Assembly (NCBI RefSeq): GCF_037893015.1
Contig: NC_133666.1
Location: 661,807,482 to 661,871,481, forward strand
Direction of reading: 5' to 3'
DNA length: 64,000 nt
Source of the DNA: Macrotis lagotis
Taxonomy: Eukaryota > Chordata > Mammalia > Peramelemorphia > Peramelidae
Of the stretch, positions 32,371-44,782 are shown one piece after another. Position numbers and translations under genes: made by a program. The number at the start of each line of letters is the position of its first letter. Position 1 is the stretch's first letter. The notes under the pieces were generated by a model. It was given only the letters and a program-made list of their open reading frames with translations, had not been told where the DNA came from and searched no databases.

Positions 32371-32519
32371 GGTTTACATCCCTTTCTTTGATATTCTGTT
32401 GAAAATAATACTGTATGTGGAGTTAGAAGCAAGAAATAGATTTTCTTCAGTTATTATTTTTATGACTAGGGAATCTCCACTTATTTTCATTTTGATTCAA
32501 GTATATTATATAAGATCAT

Positions 32520-32672
32520 ATAAATATATACATACATACATGTATATACATATGTATTTATGTAGATATGCATATGTCTCTATCTATCCATCCATCCATT
32601 CATCTCTCCATCCTTCCATCTATACATCCATCCATCCAAATAGCTATCTATCTACCTATCTATCTATATTTA
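32520..32672. repeat. Tetranucleotide repeats (ATAC)n and (ATCC/ATCT)n
   Basis: An alternating TA/CA-rich stretch leads into ccatccatccatt and ctatctatctacct runs. Confidence 0.9.
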
Positions 32673-32679
32673 TATGTCC

Positions 32680-32795
32680 TTTGATTATAAAGTCCTTGAG
32701 GGAAGGGAGTTTTAAAAATATTTCTATCCTCAGGATTAATACAGTGCCTGGCAAATACTAGGCACTTAATAAATATTTATTTATTGCCTGATTCT
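32680..32795 (+). mobile_element. L2 3'-end fragment
   Basis: ttataaagtccttgagggaa, tacagtgcctggcaaatact, aggcacttaataaatattta. Confidence 0.85.
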
Positions 32796-32894
32796 ATATG
32801 AAATATTTATACCAATATATTTGTAGTACATTTATTTTATCTGATCATACTTTATCTAAGCTGCCATTAATTAGTTCTTATTCCCTAAATACTT

Positions 32895-32960
32895 TCATTC
32901 ATTCATTCATTTATTCATTCAATAGCATGTACTAGGCATTGAGCTAACAAATAAATAAGA
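32895..32960. repeat. (CATT)n and repeat start
   Basis: cattcattcattcatttatt then atgtactaggcattgagcta. Confidence 0.7.
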
Positions 32961-33116
32961 CATTATATAAAATGAAACATGAAGAAATGAACACAAAGAG
33001 AATCTAGTTTCAGAGGTTCCTCCTCATCCAGAGAACCAAAGCACACTTTGAAGAGTTTTTAACTTTACTGGCTCATTGCTATAGTCAACTACTTTTGAAG
33101 CTTCAAAATTTGATTT

Positions 33117-33151
33117 TTACTCCTTACTCCTTACTCTTTACTCCTTACTCC
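33117..33151. repeat. (TTACTCC)5 short tandem repeat
   Basis: Five 7-bp units with one change (ttactct). It is not telomeric (TTAGGG) sequence. Confidence 0.9.
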
Positions 33152-34364
33152 TCTTCTCTATGGAGCATAATCACCAACTCCCCTTAAAAGTACAAGTTCA
33201 CAAGGCTCAACAATGAACAAATTTATTTACAGAAGGATAATAGATAGAATTCATAGTAAAACCTAATGAGAGTTATGACACCCACCAATAAGCAATACTT
33301 TCTCAGAAAGCTACAGTCATTTGTGGTATAGGACTCCAACAATAATGCCTAGTTTTTCTCTATATTTCTTTTCATATTCATTTTCCTTGAAATTTTATGT
33401 ATAAAGTAATTCTTTTATATTGATACTGGTTCCCAATAGGGTCATTACTGTTGCCCCAACCTCCTATAATTCTACGTTGCTAGTAGGGGTCAATTGTTAT
33501 CTTTCTTGCTCTGCATCTCCACAATTTCCTAGAAGTCTGTACCCAAAATTCAAAATGCACCACAAGTATCTTTATTTCAGAAATCCTCTCTTCTACTTCA
33601 GTTTTTACAACCCTCAAATATATAATATTTATACGATCAAGATTATATTTTCCTTGAACCATCCTCCCTAATATCAAATTGTCTCAGGTTGTCTTATGAG
33701 TTGATGTTCTTTCTTCTCTAATTTCTGTCAGTTGCATCTCTTCCCTTTATCAGAACCTCCCTTGGAGACTCAAGAGCGCACATTAATATCACATCAAATT
33801 GTCTCTCAATATGTCATATATAAACCAAAAATGTGCTGGTGCCAACTTGAACTGGTTCATGCTAGCTGATGGCTAAATTTTCAATGTGTGCATTGATACT
33901 TCAGAAATGAGAACAAGTTAAAAATCAGGGCCAAATTTATTGTCTTGTTGATTGTCTAGGTTTAAGAAAGAGGAGAGAATATTAGTTATTCTTGAACTTA
34001 AACTGGTATACTCCACCATGTTTCCTTCTGGTGCAACTGGGCCAACTTATTTCACATAGCCAGAGCTGCTTCCTAAAACATTTAGGTAAGGGAAGGAGAG
34101 TGATCTATTCCCCAAGAATTATCTTATATCAGGAAGGAAAAGTTTTATATTTTCCATTATACAAAAAGTTATGATAAAAGGAAAAATGAGTTAAAATGTG
34201 AAGATGATGTTCAAGCAAAGGAGTTACCAGAAATTTGAGGGAGGGAAAATGCATTTGGCCTGAGGGGCAAGTGGGGGGATAGAATGGGAAATGGGAACCT
34301 TTGGGGAATTATGGGTCTTTGAGCTGTACCAAGGACAGAAATAAATGTATATAGACATGTATAC
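33152..34364. other. Unassigned; LTR-like flavour at the start
   Basis: The segment 33200-33330 (aaggctcaacaatgaacaaa, tttatttacagaaggataat) reads like a reversed LTR but has no confirmed partner copy. No coding exon is seen. Confidence 0.3.
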
Positions 34365-34630
34365 TGGTAAATGTTTTAACAGCTGGCTCTTAGAGGGTAA
34401 ATATACATACATATAATACATATTTATATATATATATGTATGTATTTATATATCTGTATGCAAGACATTCTTTTAAGTTTAATCTGTACTATTAAAGTTT
34501 TCTCCATCCCTTTATTAAGCCTAGAATTCTACAAAACAATAAATTAACCTTGATTTAAAGTATTTGCTGACTGTTGAGGTGTAAATGCTCACACTGAAAA
34601 TTTAATCGTGAGTTGATATGAGCTCCAGTT
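34365..34630 (+). repeat. Dispersed repeat family X, copy 2
   Basis: taaatgttttaacagctggc, TA-rich patch, taagtttaatctgtactatt, aaagttttctccatcccttt, attaagcctagaattctaca, cactgaaaatttaatc. It aligns in order with 58995-59205. Confidence 0.6.
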
Positions 34631-34904
34631 TCATTGCATCTCTGGGCATATATTTTAAGCATGTGCATAATAGTGAGAACAATCACAGAGAAATGGAAGA
34701 GGGCAAGCTGAGAACAGGGAACAGAATATGCCCACTTGATCTTAGATCTTGATGGCATAGGTGGACTGGATCCAAATTGTGGGTGACTATGAATACTATG
34801 AATTTATATTTTATAAGGTGATGCATGGGGAGGCAAAGCAGATTTAAAGAAATGATAAGACAATGGTGTTATAATAAGAAGGCTAGTCAGACTTTGGTAT
34901 GAAG

Positions 34905-35310
34905 TGGAGTGGCATCATGGCATGGTAGATAGAGCACTGGCCATAGCATCAGGAAGACACGGACATTTACTTTAGAGGCACAGTGTATAAAATGCTAAAC
35001 CTGGAGTCGCTAACAAATCTGTTCTCATATACTTACAGTAGACTGTGACTCTGGATAAGCTACTTCACCTCTATTTGATTCAGTTTCCTTACCTATAAGA
35101 TGGAGTTAATAACAGTTAATAACCTCTCTCCTAGGGATCAAATTTTTGTGAGGATCAAATGAGATTAATATTTCAAAAGTGCATGTATCTGGCACCAAGT
35201 AGATAATAAATGCTTCCTTCTTTCCTTCCTTAGTAGCTCTGTGACCATAGGTCTGTCATTTAACTTCTGAACACCTCAGTTTTTTAATCAAAAAATGGAA
35301 ATAGTATTAA
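34905..35310 (+). mobile_element. tRNA-SINE/MIR-like copies, apparently nested
   Basis: A SINE head (gcatggtagatagagcactg) at 34915 stops near 34968. Its continuation (ttagtagctctgtgaccata) resumes at about 35231. Between them lies a MIR-like plus copy (aacctggagtcgctaacaaa, ttcagtttccttacctataa, tctggcaccaagtagataat). Confidence 0.65.
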
Positions 35311-35636
35311 CACAAGTTGAATAGCTAACTGGCATACAAAATGTTTTAGCCAACCTTGAAGTTCTATGTAGATATGAACAACTATTATTAAATATAGTCA
35401 AAGCAAAATTGAGGCAATAAAAGTCTCTCATGATAGTCTAGATAAGAATGAATAAGGATATAACTTAAGGTGGTTTCAGATTGGTGAAACTTGATTATAG
35501 TTTAAGTTGGAAATACTTTGTGAGACGGAGATTTCTCAGTAGAGCCCTCTATATGTAGGAATAGGATTAAATCTACCAACTCATAAGCTGAATAGGACAT
35601 GGCCATCTGTATTGGATTTGAATGGGAAGTTTCTTT
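35311..35636. other. No recognised gene or repeat
   Basis: Plain AT-rich sequence. Confidence 0.4.
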
Positions 35637-35652
35637 ATAAATGCCTATAGGT

Positions 35653-35803
35653 GGAGCAGCTAGGTGGCACAGTGGATAGAGCGCCAGCTCTAGAGTCAGG
35701 AGGTTCTGAGTTCAAATGTGACCTCAGACTCTTAAGAATTACCTAGTGTGACCTTGGGCAAGTCACTTAACCCCATTACCTTAAATAAAAATTAAAAAAA
35801 ATA
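35653..35803 (+). mobile_element. WSINE1-like SINE with 16-bp duplication
   Basis: Head agcagctaggtggcacagtg, middle cagactcttaagaattacct, tail aataaaaattaaaaaaa. Duplications ataaatgcctataggt (35637-35652) and ataaatgcctacaggt (35804-35819) differ at one base. Confidence 0.92.
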
Positions 35804-35819
35804 ATAAATGCCTACAGGT

Positions 35820-36940
35820 AATTTTTAATTTCAGAATTAAGTGTACTGATAACATTAACCTCTAGTTGCAATTTCGGGCATTCAGTGGTGATAATAGCAA
35901 AACAATCAGCATTTTGCTGGACATCTTTTTTTCCAAGGAAGGATGAAAAGCTATTGTTCTGGCTAATGATGACCACAAGTGATTCCAAAATCTAGATTTA
36001 AAACAAACTTCCTAATATTATAGAATTATCTCAAGGTAGAATGAGTTACTTTCAAGGATGGGAAGTTCCCTGTCATTAGAGAATTAAATGGATGCTTATT
36101 GATATGGTAGAAGGATCATAGTAGATGGACTCTCAGGTCCTTAATCATTCTGAGATTTTGTGATTGTGTAATCACTTCCTCCTATCCTCTTACCAGGTAT
36201 ACAACCTAAATGCAAATCATTCCCAAATCTTGTTAGTTGTTAGTCTGAAATACCCAGACTATTTCATCAAAAAGACTCAGAATAAAAGCTTAGGAAATAA
36301 TAACTCAGGTATTAGATGTTAAAACAGTTTGGTACCATGCCATAGGATGACTAATAAGATGCCAGATATCTGGAAGAAAAATGAAAGGTCTTTCATCAGA
36401 ATTCCTATACACCTGGATTTTGAGTTTGTTGAAGATTTGACATCCAGGTGATTGATTCAATTTATTGCTTTTCATTTCCATGTACTGGCATCATGGAGGC
36501 ATGGCTAGGATACCAAAAGTTTCCTTTATGGTGATTTTGCAAATTTCAGCCTGAAGGATTTATGTTTCTGAGAACAGTGCACTTTGACAAATTGACTTTG
36601 TAAGCTGAGGCTACGTTTAGATAAGTGAACCAGCTTGGATGGTACTAAATGTTGCCCAGGAAGCCAACAAAGAAGGCCATCCTATTGTTCTTCCCAGTAG
36701 TCCCAAAACACAAACAGGGAAAGTGGCTGACTAATTTGTCTATGAATGTAATTATAGACTTTTTTGAGAATATAACACAGTTTTCCTCTATCTTCATTTC
36801 TGCTTCTGACTCTTCCCCCTCATATATTTTCTTTTTTTCTCTCTCCTCTCTGTCTTTCCCTCTTTTCTTCTCCATATTATTCCTTTCTTCTAGTATTCTT
36901 CATACTGCATTAGAGAGATGCCTAATAAGGGTTCAACCTA
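35820..36940. other. No recognised gene or repeat
   Basis: A pyrimidine-rich patch lies at about 36790-36900. Frames of 76-100 codons there are low-complexity and overlap on both strands. Confidence 0.4.
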
Positions 36941-36949
36941 AGTTACTTT

Positions 36950-37112
36950 AGTTTTTGTTTTTGTTTTTGTTTTGCAAGGCAGTGGTAAGTGGCTTGCCCA
37001 GGGCCACACAGTTAGGTAATTATTAAGTGTCTGAGGCCAGATTTGAACTCAGGTACTCCTGACTCCAGGGCCCGTGATACATCCACTGTGTCACCTAGCC
37101 ACCCCCCCCCTT
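36950..37112 (-). mobile_element. WSINE1-like SINE
   Basis: Plus: (gttttt)n tail, gttttgcaaggcagtggtaa, gtggcttgcccagggccaca, ending tgtcacctagccacccc. Flank match agttacttt at 36941-36949 and 37113-37121. Confidence 0.9.
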
Positions 37113-37229
37113 AGTTACTTTTTAATGAAGGAGATTAGAAACTATTCTTATTAGTCAATGTTATATGTTAACCAATTATTTAAAACAAATTATGTATCTA
37201 ACTAAACATTTTAAAGTAAGATTTTCTCC

Positions 37230-37690
37230 ATGGGAATAATAAAATTGTGTGACCTTTAAAAAGTTCAAGAGACACAATTTCTGGGTAATCATTTTTATTA
37301 ATTATGCTAGCAGATAATTAATAAAAGGGTCAGTGTTACCTTTGAATGCCAAAGATGCTTTAAGCAACCCATTAGCCCTAAGTAGAGTGGGTGTTTCTAA
37401 GGGGGGGCAATCAACACTGACTGATTAGCAATTAATGAGAAGAATGAATATTATAGTAAGAGGTGGACCCTTTTAATGAGATGCTAGGGGAAATGACTTT
37501 GATAAGTTTTGCTTCCCCTCCTTCCCCAGACTCAAACAATGTAGACAACTGTCCTATGAACAGTGGGATTCCCCACTTAGGTAGGGTCTGAACAAGATTA
37601 ACAAGAAAGTTAATCTATCTCATTATCAGCAAAGTCCTTCAAATGTTGATTTAATCCGGTAGAGAATGAGGAAATGGGGAGGGGGGCACC
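37230..37690 (-). mobile_element. LTR-like repeat, copy B (reverse)
   Basis: Its reverse complement gives ctcattaattgctaatcagt, then ttattaattatctgctagc, aataaaaatgattaccca, tctcttgaacttttt. This is the same order as copy A at 23800-24400. The CCAAT box is altered here (aatcagtcag). Confidence 0.5.
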
Positions 37691-38449
37691 TAAATCTCCC
37701 CAATAATTGGTTATTTAATAATCATTTCTTTCAGTAACATTCACTATATACAACACTGTAAGGTTTAAAAAATTTCAGATACATTGCTACAATAGATAAA
37801 TTGAACTCAGGATCATCTGAATCAAAAATTCATGGATAAATTTCAGAGGATCCTGGGAGTTGACTTGAGAAAAAAACAAAGAAACTTGATTTTCACTAGT
37901 CACTAATCAAAATTTAGCATTTCTTTTTATTATGAATGAAGTCAATAAGCTACAGTAGTATTAGCAGTATTTGTGTCTTTGCCACCAATAGAAATCACAC
38001 ATATTTTCTCATATATTTTAAATATCTCAAAATATTATTTACACTCATTACTATTTTGAAGTTATTGAATTTATTAGAGCTAATGCTAGAAAAATCACGT
38101 GATCTAACTCTATTTACAGAATATATTTCAATAAAATTTGTTTCCTTGGTAATCCTGTGAATTTTATCTAAGACATTTAAAAAACATTATTATGAAAATG
38201 AACTCATAGATCTCACCAGACTGCCATGGGGTTCATTATTGGAAAAGTGTTAAGAACCTTCCTACTTCCAACATTTGTTAGCTTTATAAACATGAATAAT
38301 TTTAAAAAAATATTTATATCTTTTGTTTTTATTATTACTTTCATTTTCTCTTTTATAATTAAATTACTGATTTTTTCTTTACATCACAATCATTTCTGAA
38401 AGTGAGTGGAGGATGAATGTCTCCCTCTAGCTTGACTTTTTCCTTATAG

Positions 38450-38452
<3 letters not shown>
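37691..38452. other. No recognised gene or repeat
   Basis: AT-rich; chance frames only. Confidence 0.4.

Positions 38453-38482
<30 letters not shown>
38453..38482. repeat. (AT)n dinucleotide repeat
   Basis: About 15 AT units. Confidence 0.95.
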
Positions 38483-38484
<2 letters not shown>

Positions 38485-39474
38485 CCAAAACAATCTAATA
38501 CGTGATCATATCAGGAATACAAGATATCAAAAAAAGTATTTCAATTTTATGAATTAATCACTTTAAGATGTATTAAGCTTTTTGGAATGCTATGTATAAA
38601 CTTCTGGTGCTCCCCTTCACCTGTCTTATTCTAGCAGTCTCTCATTCTTTGGGACCATCATTACACTTTTTTAAAAAGTTATTTCAAAATTTGTCTTCCT
38701 AAAAAAAAGTGTCTCGAAATTCAGAAGTGCTAAAAACAAGTGTTACAATTTGCACCAGTGTGAAAGACACCTGTATTCATTATGCAAATAGTACTATTTT
38801 ACAGTATTGTGTGTGACACAATGTGTGACAATGATGTAGATTAAACCTCATCCATACTCTGACTCTTCCCTCTTATCTGTGGTCCCCAGGTAAATCAATC
38901 TCAGGGAACCTATTGGATTTGAAAACCTGGAGCTGTAGGGAAAGCATCATTTCACTTTTGGATAACTCCACTGTTTGGGGGACTTTTGGTTCACCCTATC
39001 TACCACTCCCCCTCCTGTAAGGAACCTAAATCTGCCTGTAGAATTATATAAGCTGCTGATAGACAAATGTGAATTTCTGGAGGTTGATCAAGCCCTGTGA
39101 TTGAGACAGAATTTCAAGGGGGAGTTCTTGGGTTTTGGAATGTAGATTTATAAGTCATGATAGAATCGAGGGACACTAATGACAACCCTGCCATGTAGCC
39201 AATTAAAGCTCAAAGGTTTTCTTATTATATTTGTAACAGAGGGCTTTGTTTGCCTTGGTGATATGGGATATGGAATCTATGTTGACCTATAAAGAAGTGA
39301 GAGTACCTTTATCTCCTCAGACTGGATGGATGATCCACAAATGAATAGTTTGGATGTAACACCTCCTAAGAATCCTCTCCAGGAAGCAAAGGAAGACAAA
39401 GGGGATATATTGCTCTACAAAACCAGAACTAGATAAGAGGCATCAAGTTCTCCTTGCCCCACATTTGATAGCTT
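38483..39474. other. No recognised gene or repeat
   Basis: Unique-looking sequence without motifs I can place. Confidence 0.4.
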
Positions 39475-39660
39475 TAAGACACACTGGATAGAGTCATGGA
39501 CCTAGAATCAGGAAAACTTGAGTTCAAATCTGGCTTCAGACACTTACTAACTGTGTAACCTTGGCCAAGTCACTTAATTCTTATCTGCCTTAGTTTCCTT
39601 TTTGTAAAGTGAGGATATAAGTACCTGGTTTTTGAGAGTTATTTTGAGGATAAATTGAGA
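39475..39660 (+). mobile_element. MIR/tRNA-SINE copy
   Basis: acactggatagagtcatgga, ttcaaatctggcttcagaca, cttagtttcctttttgtaaa. Confidence 0.8.
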
Positions 39661-39782
39661 TTTTTATTTATATTTATATTTTATTCCTATTTATTTATAC
39701 TTTGCAAATGTTAAAGTGCTATTCTTGCTGTTTAGTTGTTCAGTCATGTCTTACTTTTTGTGACTCCATTTGGGATTTTCTT

Positions 39783-41380
39783 TTTTTTCTTTTTTTAATT
39801 AAAGATTTTATTTATTTTAAGTTTCACAATTTTTTCCCCCAATCTTGCTTCACAGAAAGCAATTTGTCAGTCTTTACATTGTTTCCATGTTGTACATTGA
39901 TCCAAATTGAGTGTGATGAGAGAGAAATCATATCCTTAAGGAAGAAAAATAAAGTATAAGAGATAACAAGATCAGACAATAAGTTATCAGTTTTTTTCTA
40001 AATTAAAGGGAATAGTCCTTGAACTTTGTTCAAACTCCATGTTTCTTTATCTAGATACAGATGGTATTCTCCATTGCAGACAGCCCAAAATTGTCCCTAA
40101 TTGTTGCAATGATGGAATGAGCAGGTCCATCAAGGTTGATCATCACCCCCATGTTGTTAGGGTGTACAGTGTTTTTCTGGTTCTGATCATCTTGTTCAGC
40201 ATCAGTTCATGCAAATCCCTCCAGGCTTCCCTGAATTCCCATCCCTCCTGGTTTCTAATAGAACAATAGTGTTCCATGACATACATATACCACAGTTTGC
40301 TAAGCCATTCCCCAGTTGAAGGACATTTACTTGATTTCCAATTCTTTGCCACCACAAACAAGGCTGCTATGAATATTTTTGTACAAGTGATGTTTTTACC
40401 CTTTTTTGTCATCTCTTCAGGGTATAGACACAGTAGTGGTATTGCTGGATCAAAGGTATGCACATTTTTGTTACTCTTTGGGCATAGATCCCAAATTTTT
40501 CTCCAGAAAGGTTGGATGAGCTCACAGTTCCACCAACAGTGTAATAGTGTCCTAGATTTCCCACAATTCTTCCAACAATGATCATTATCCTTTCTGGTCA
40601 TATTGGCCAGTCTGAGAGGTGTAAGGTGATACCTCAGAGAAGCTTTAATTTTCATTTCTCTGATAAGTAATGATTTAGAGCAATTTTTCATATGACTACA
40701 GATTGCTTTGATCTCCTCATCTGTAAATTGCCTTTGTGTATCCTTTGACCATTTGTCAACTGGGGAATGGCTTTTTTTTTTAAATATGACTCAGTTCTCT
40801 GTATATTTTAGAAATGAGTCCTTTGTCAGTAACATTTGTTGTAAAGATTGTTTCCCAGTTTACTACACTTCTTTTGATCTTGGTTACAGTGGTTTTATTT
40901 GTGCAAAAGCTTTTCAATTTAATGTAATCAAAATCATCTTGTTTGTTTTTAGTGATGTTCTCCATCTCTTCCTTAGTCATAAACTGCTCGCCTTCCCATA
41001 GATCTGACAGGTAAACTAGTCCTTGATCTTCTAATTTGCTTATAGTATTTTTCTTATGTCTAAATCCTGTATCCATTTGGATCTTATCTTGGTATAGGGT
41101 GAGATGTGCTGGTCTAATTTAAGTTTCTTCCATACTAACTTCCAATTTTCCCAACAGTTTTTATCAAAGAGAGAGTTTTTATCCCAATAGCTGGACTCTT
41201 TGGGTTTATCAAACAACAGATTATTATAATTGTTTCCTGTTATTTCACCCAGTCCATTCCACTGGTCCACCACTCTATTTCTTAGCCAATACCAGATAGT
41301 TTTGATGACTGATGCTTTATAATATAATTTTAGATCGGGTAGGGTTAAGATTCCCTTCTTTTGCACTTTTGTTCATTAAG
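39783..41380 (-). mobile_element. 5'-truncated L1 with 18-bp duplication, inside MAR1
   Basis: Plus: T-rich tail, tttatttattttaagtttca, then 3' UTR, then the complement of the ORF2 C-terminal third, ending at gcacttttgttcattaag. Perfect duplications tccatttgggattttctt lie at 39765-39782 and 41381-41398. It supplies the reference for deletions in the L1 at 48993-54673. Confidence 0.95.
40143..41366 (-). pseudogene. L1 ORF2 C-terminal third
   Basis: Open pieces at 41366-41040, 41076-40780 and 40691-40143 in shifting frames. The last has 182 codons, with the L1 ORF2 C-terminal cysteine/tryptophan motif (LHCWWNCELIQPFW) and PKSNKNVHTFDPAIPLL. This region helps RNA binding in L1 retrotransposition. 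Endonuclease and most of the reverse transcriptase are missing through 5' truncation, and frameshifts occur, so it is non-functional. Confidence 0.9.
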
Positions 41381-41724
41381 TCCATTTGGGATTTTCTTAA
41401 AAATGATACTGAAATGATTTGCTATTTCCTTCTCCAGCTCATTTTATAGATGGGGAAACTGAGGCAAATAGGGTTAAGCCAATTAGCCAGTGTCACATAG
41501 TTAGTAAATGTCTAAGACCAGATTTGAACTCAGGAATATGTCTTCCTGACTCCAGGTCTAGCCCTCTATTCACTGTGCCACCCAGTGACCCTAAAGAGCT
41601 ATATAGATATCATTATCATTAGTATTAGTATTACAGTATGCCCCCTACTTTTGTTAGGTGTCATTTATACTTGGCCATAAGCAGCCTTCATATGTCAGGA
41701 ACCAAGAAGATAAAATCTTTTCTC

Positions 41725-41880
41725 TCACAAAATCAATCAATTAATCCCTGTTTATTAAGTCACTTATGTAGGCAGTAGGCCAAGTTATGGGGATACAAAA
41801 AGAAGCAAAAGATAATCCCTGCTCTCAGGTACATTACAATTCAATGCAAGATCTTCATATACTGAAAGATAAATTGTTCT
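41725..41880 (+). repeat. Interspersed repeat, same type as 22650
   Basis: ctgtttattaagtcacttat, caagttatggggatacaaaa, tgctctcaggtacattacaa. Confidence 0.55.
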
Positions 41881-42775
41881 CCTTGAATCTTCTCTTTTCC
41901 TCAATTCCCAAAATATGAGCCTCATATTTTATAGATGAAAAAATACAGTACCTTTTTGATACTTTAGAATCAAGGTACCATGGAGGAAAAAACTGGAAAA
42001 CATTAGAGGTTACCTAGCCTAGAGGTTCTTAATGTTTTTGGGTCATGGACCCCTTAGGCAAAGTTGGTAAAGCTTATGGATGCCCTACATATTCCTACCC
42101 ACACACATAATTGAAGGAGAGACCAAACTTCATTTAGACATTCATGAAAATAAAAACACATTTTTTTCCCTATCCATTCAGAGGATTTGGAATCCTCTGA
42201 AATCTGTATCTTTGTACCCCTGATTAAGAATTCTATTTTTATACAGAATATGAAATTAAAGAGGTGAGAGAGGAAGTTACTTGCATGAAGCAAAGAAAGA
42301 CTTAGACTATAGGTCTCCTCATTCCCCATCCAGTCTATTTGGTCTGTCAGATCAAATCTTAAAATATGTAATTTAATAGGAATAAATATAAAGTCCAATA
42401 TTTTGGTCTAAAATCATCTCCATAAAAATAAAAAAAATGAAAGATGTGATAAGATTGTTTGAAAAAGATATGGGGGATGGAATGGTGATTAATAGAAGGC
42501 AAGCTCAATATTCACCAGTAGCATAATACAACAATCAGGGAGGTAAACCCATTTGTGTTTGGGTTACATTAAATGAGGGTCAGTGCTGTATTCTGTATAT
42601 TTCACCCTGCTTTTATGAGACTACTCCTGGAGGAAGTTTCATTATAGTGACCTCATTTTAGGAAAATCAGTGATAAAAGCAGAGAATGGCCACAGGAGGG
42701 CAGGCAGTCAGGATGGGAAGGGAGGTTGGCATTATGTCACAAGAGAATGGACTGAAAGTATTATTATTTTTCCTC
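41881..42775. other. No recognised gene; weak repeat traces
   Basis: Nothing with clear coding or family identity; a 114-codon minus frame (42054-42398) has no domain. Confidence 0.4.
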
Positions 42776-42779
42776 ATCC

Positions 42780-42890
42780 ATTAAACTGTGAGTTCCCAGA
42801 GAACCCAGACTATCATTTGCCCTTTTTTTGCATACACAGCACTTAGCACACAGTAGGTGCTTAATAAGCATTTATTTATGGACTGAGATA
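42780..42890 (+). mobile_element. L2 3'-end fragment
   Basis: taaactgtgagttcccagag, cagcacttagcacacagtag, gtgcttaataagcatttatt. Confidence 0.85.
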
Positions 42891-42999
42891 TTTGTCTGGA
42901 GAAGAAAAGATTTCACAGAAAGGTGACCATTATCTTTGACTATCTGATTGAATATTTCATGGATTTTATATCCTGTTTTTATATCCCATCTTTTCCTGT

Positions 43000-43146
43000 T
43001 TGAATGTAAGCTTCTTGAAGGCAGGGTATGTCTTTTTGCCTAATTTGACTTGCCAGCTAAGCTTGATGTTTGACACTTAGTAAGTCCTTAATAAATATTT
43101 GGTGACTTAAATGGGAACAATAAATGCTTAATAAATATTTGGTGAT
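43000..43146 (+). mobile_element. L2 3' end with duplicated tail
   Basis: gaatgtaagcttcttgaagg, tgacacttagtaagtcctta. The 19-bp tail unit cttaataaatatttggtga occurs at 43087-43105 and again at 43127-43145. Confidence 0.75.
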
Positions 43147-43334
43147 AAATGATTTTTTTCTGTTTAATATTAGAGGGGCATTGTTAGGAACAATGAATAG
43201 AAGTTATAAGGAGGTAAATTCAAATCTGATGTAGAAAGGAAAAAATAAAACCAAACTGCCTGCTAGTTAATGCTATCCAGAAGTGGAATAGACTAATTCA
43301 GAGGGAAGCAGGCTGGACAATCAATTTATTAGAG

Positions 43335-43540
43335 TACAAGGACAGCTAGGTGCAAATCCTGTCTCAGACACTTATTAGCTTTATGAACCTAGGTAAGTGA
43401 CTTCACAGTGTTTGCCTCAGTTTCCCCATCTGCAAAATGAGCTGGAGAAGAAAAAGGTAAACCACTTAGTCAAGAGAAACTCAAATGGAGTCATGAAGAG
43501 TTAGACATGAATGAAATGAGTAAACAACAGTAATGAAACA
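43335..43540 (+). mobile_element. MAR1-like SINE, internally deleted head
   Basis: ggacagctaggtgcaaatcc joins the head directly to the middle, deleting about 50 bp. The rest is normal: cctcagtttccccatctgca, gagctggagaagaaaaaggt, gaagagttagacatgaatga. Confidence 0.85.
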
Positions 43541-43699
43541 AGGACAGGTTTCTGGGGAGGCAGCCAAGCTATGCTTCAAAGGAAGCTAAGGATTCTAAAA
43601 GGTGGAGGGACATCAATAGTCCTGCTATATATGATAAGGCATATGGGTATTCAATGAGGACTGACTAATGTTAGAGCTTTGGGACTGTTCATCCAAGGA

Positions 43700-43980
43700 G
43701 CTTAGCATATTGAGGTAGCGAGGCATGGAAGTGGATAGAGTATCTGTCCTGGAGTCAGGTGGACCCGAGCTCAAAGCTTGCCTCAGATACTTGACATTAC
43801 TAGCCATGTGACTTTGGGCCTTGCATCCAGGGCCATTTCTAAGTCATCTTGATTCATATCTGGCCACTGGATCCAGATAGCTCCAGGGGAGCACCCCCCG
43901 AACTCAGATACAATTCACATACATGTCATGATATAACCTCCTGGATGTCATGGTCTTCTTGAAGAACAAAGAATAAACAA
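43700..43980 (+). mobile_element. Compound tRNA-SINE with long 3' body
   Basis: ttgaggtagcgaggcatgga, tggagtcaggtggacccgag, ttgattcatatctggccact, then tggatgtcatggtcttcttg and aagaacaaagaataaacaa. Confidence 0.85.
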
Positions 43981-44470
43981 CCACATGTATAGAAGCCACA
44001 TGCTGGTAAAATCAATATGGCTAAACCAAGTCATGGGTAACTGATAGGCCTCACACTCATCAGTGATGTGGGGGAAGATGTTTACCCTAAGCAGGTGAAG
44101 ACTCACCCCAGGCTGCCATGGAATGATTGGAAGAGAGCAATTTGAGCACACAGAATTTGGTCAGACATTAAAGATGCCAAGCCTAGGCTAGCTCCAGCTA
44201 TCCTGGCTTTTGTCCTCTCCCTAGACTTTGATGACTCTGAAATAGAGAACAAGGCTGACAATTTTGCATAAGCCTCACTTAAATCTAACACATGAGTCAA
44301 GACATCAGCCTATATGGCCATTGGTCCTCTTCTAAAATGAAAGAAACAACAGCATGTTGTAATGGGGAAGAGAGATTAAGGATAGTTAAGAACCTCAGAG
44401 GAATCAGTGGAGGAAAAGATGGGTATATTATGGAATGCCATGAGAAAAAGGGATAAAACTCCTTCTGCTT
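43981..44470. other. No recognised gene or repeat
   Basis: Chance frames only. Confidence 0.4.
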
Positions 44471-44474
44471 GGTT

Positions 44475-44710
44475 GCTGGGTAGCTAACAGGTACAATGGA
44501 CAGAGTGCTGGACCTGGATTCAGGAAGTTTTGAGTTCAAATCCAGCCTTAGAAACTCTGAAACCCTATGTGATAATGGGAAAGTAACTCACACTCTGTGC
44601 CTTGGTTTCCTTATAACAATCTCTCAGATGAAGGTCACATGAATTCATACTTATAAAACACTTTGCTAACTTAAAGCACTATGTAAATGCTACCTATTAT
44701 GAATTTTAAT
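44475..44710 (+). mobile_element. MIR/tRNA-SINE copy
   Basis: gtacaatggacagagtgctg, gagttcaaatccagccttag, cttggtttccttataacaat, tttgctaacttaaagcacta. Confidence 0.8.
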
Positions 44711-44782
44711 TAACTAGGAAAGAGAAGAGGACATTGCAGAAGAACATGTGTTGATTGATGATGTTAATGCTTGTGATTCATT

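Larger units (their letters stand above)
39716..41595 (-). mobile_element. MAR1-like SINE, split by L1
   Basis: Outer parts at 39716-39782 (tgtttagttgttcagtcatg, tgactccatttgggattttc) and 41399-41595 (tttgctatttccttctccag, atggggaaactgaggcaaat, gtgccacccagtgaccc) form one minus-strand MAR1 once the L1 and one duplication are removed. Confidence 0.9.

Noticed and set aside
33117..33151. Interstitial telomere repeat
   Set aside because: The unit is TTACTCC, not TTAGGG, and only five units are present.
40143..40691. 182-codon open frame as a host gene
   Set aside because: Its sequence is the C-terminal part of L1 ORF2, inside an L1 with an 18-bp duplication.
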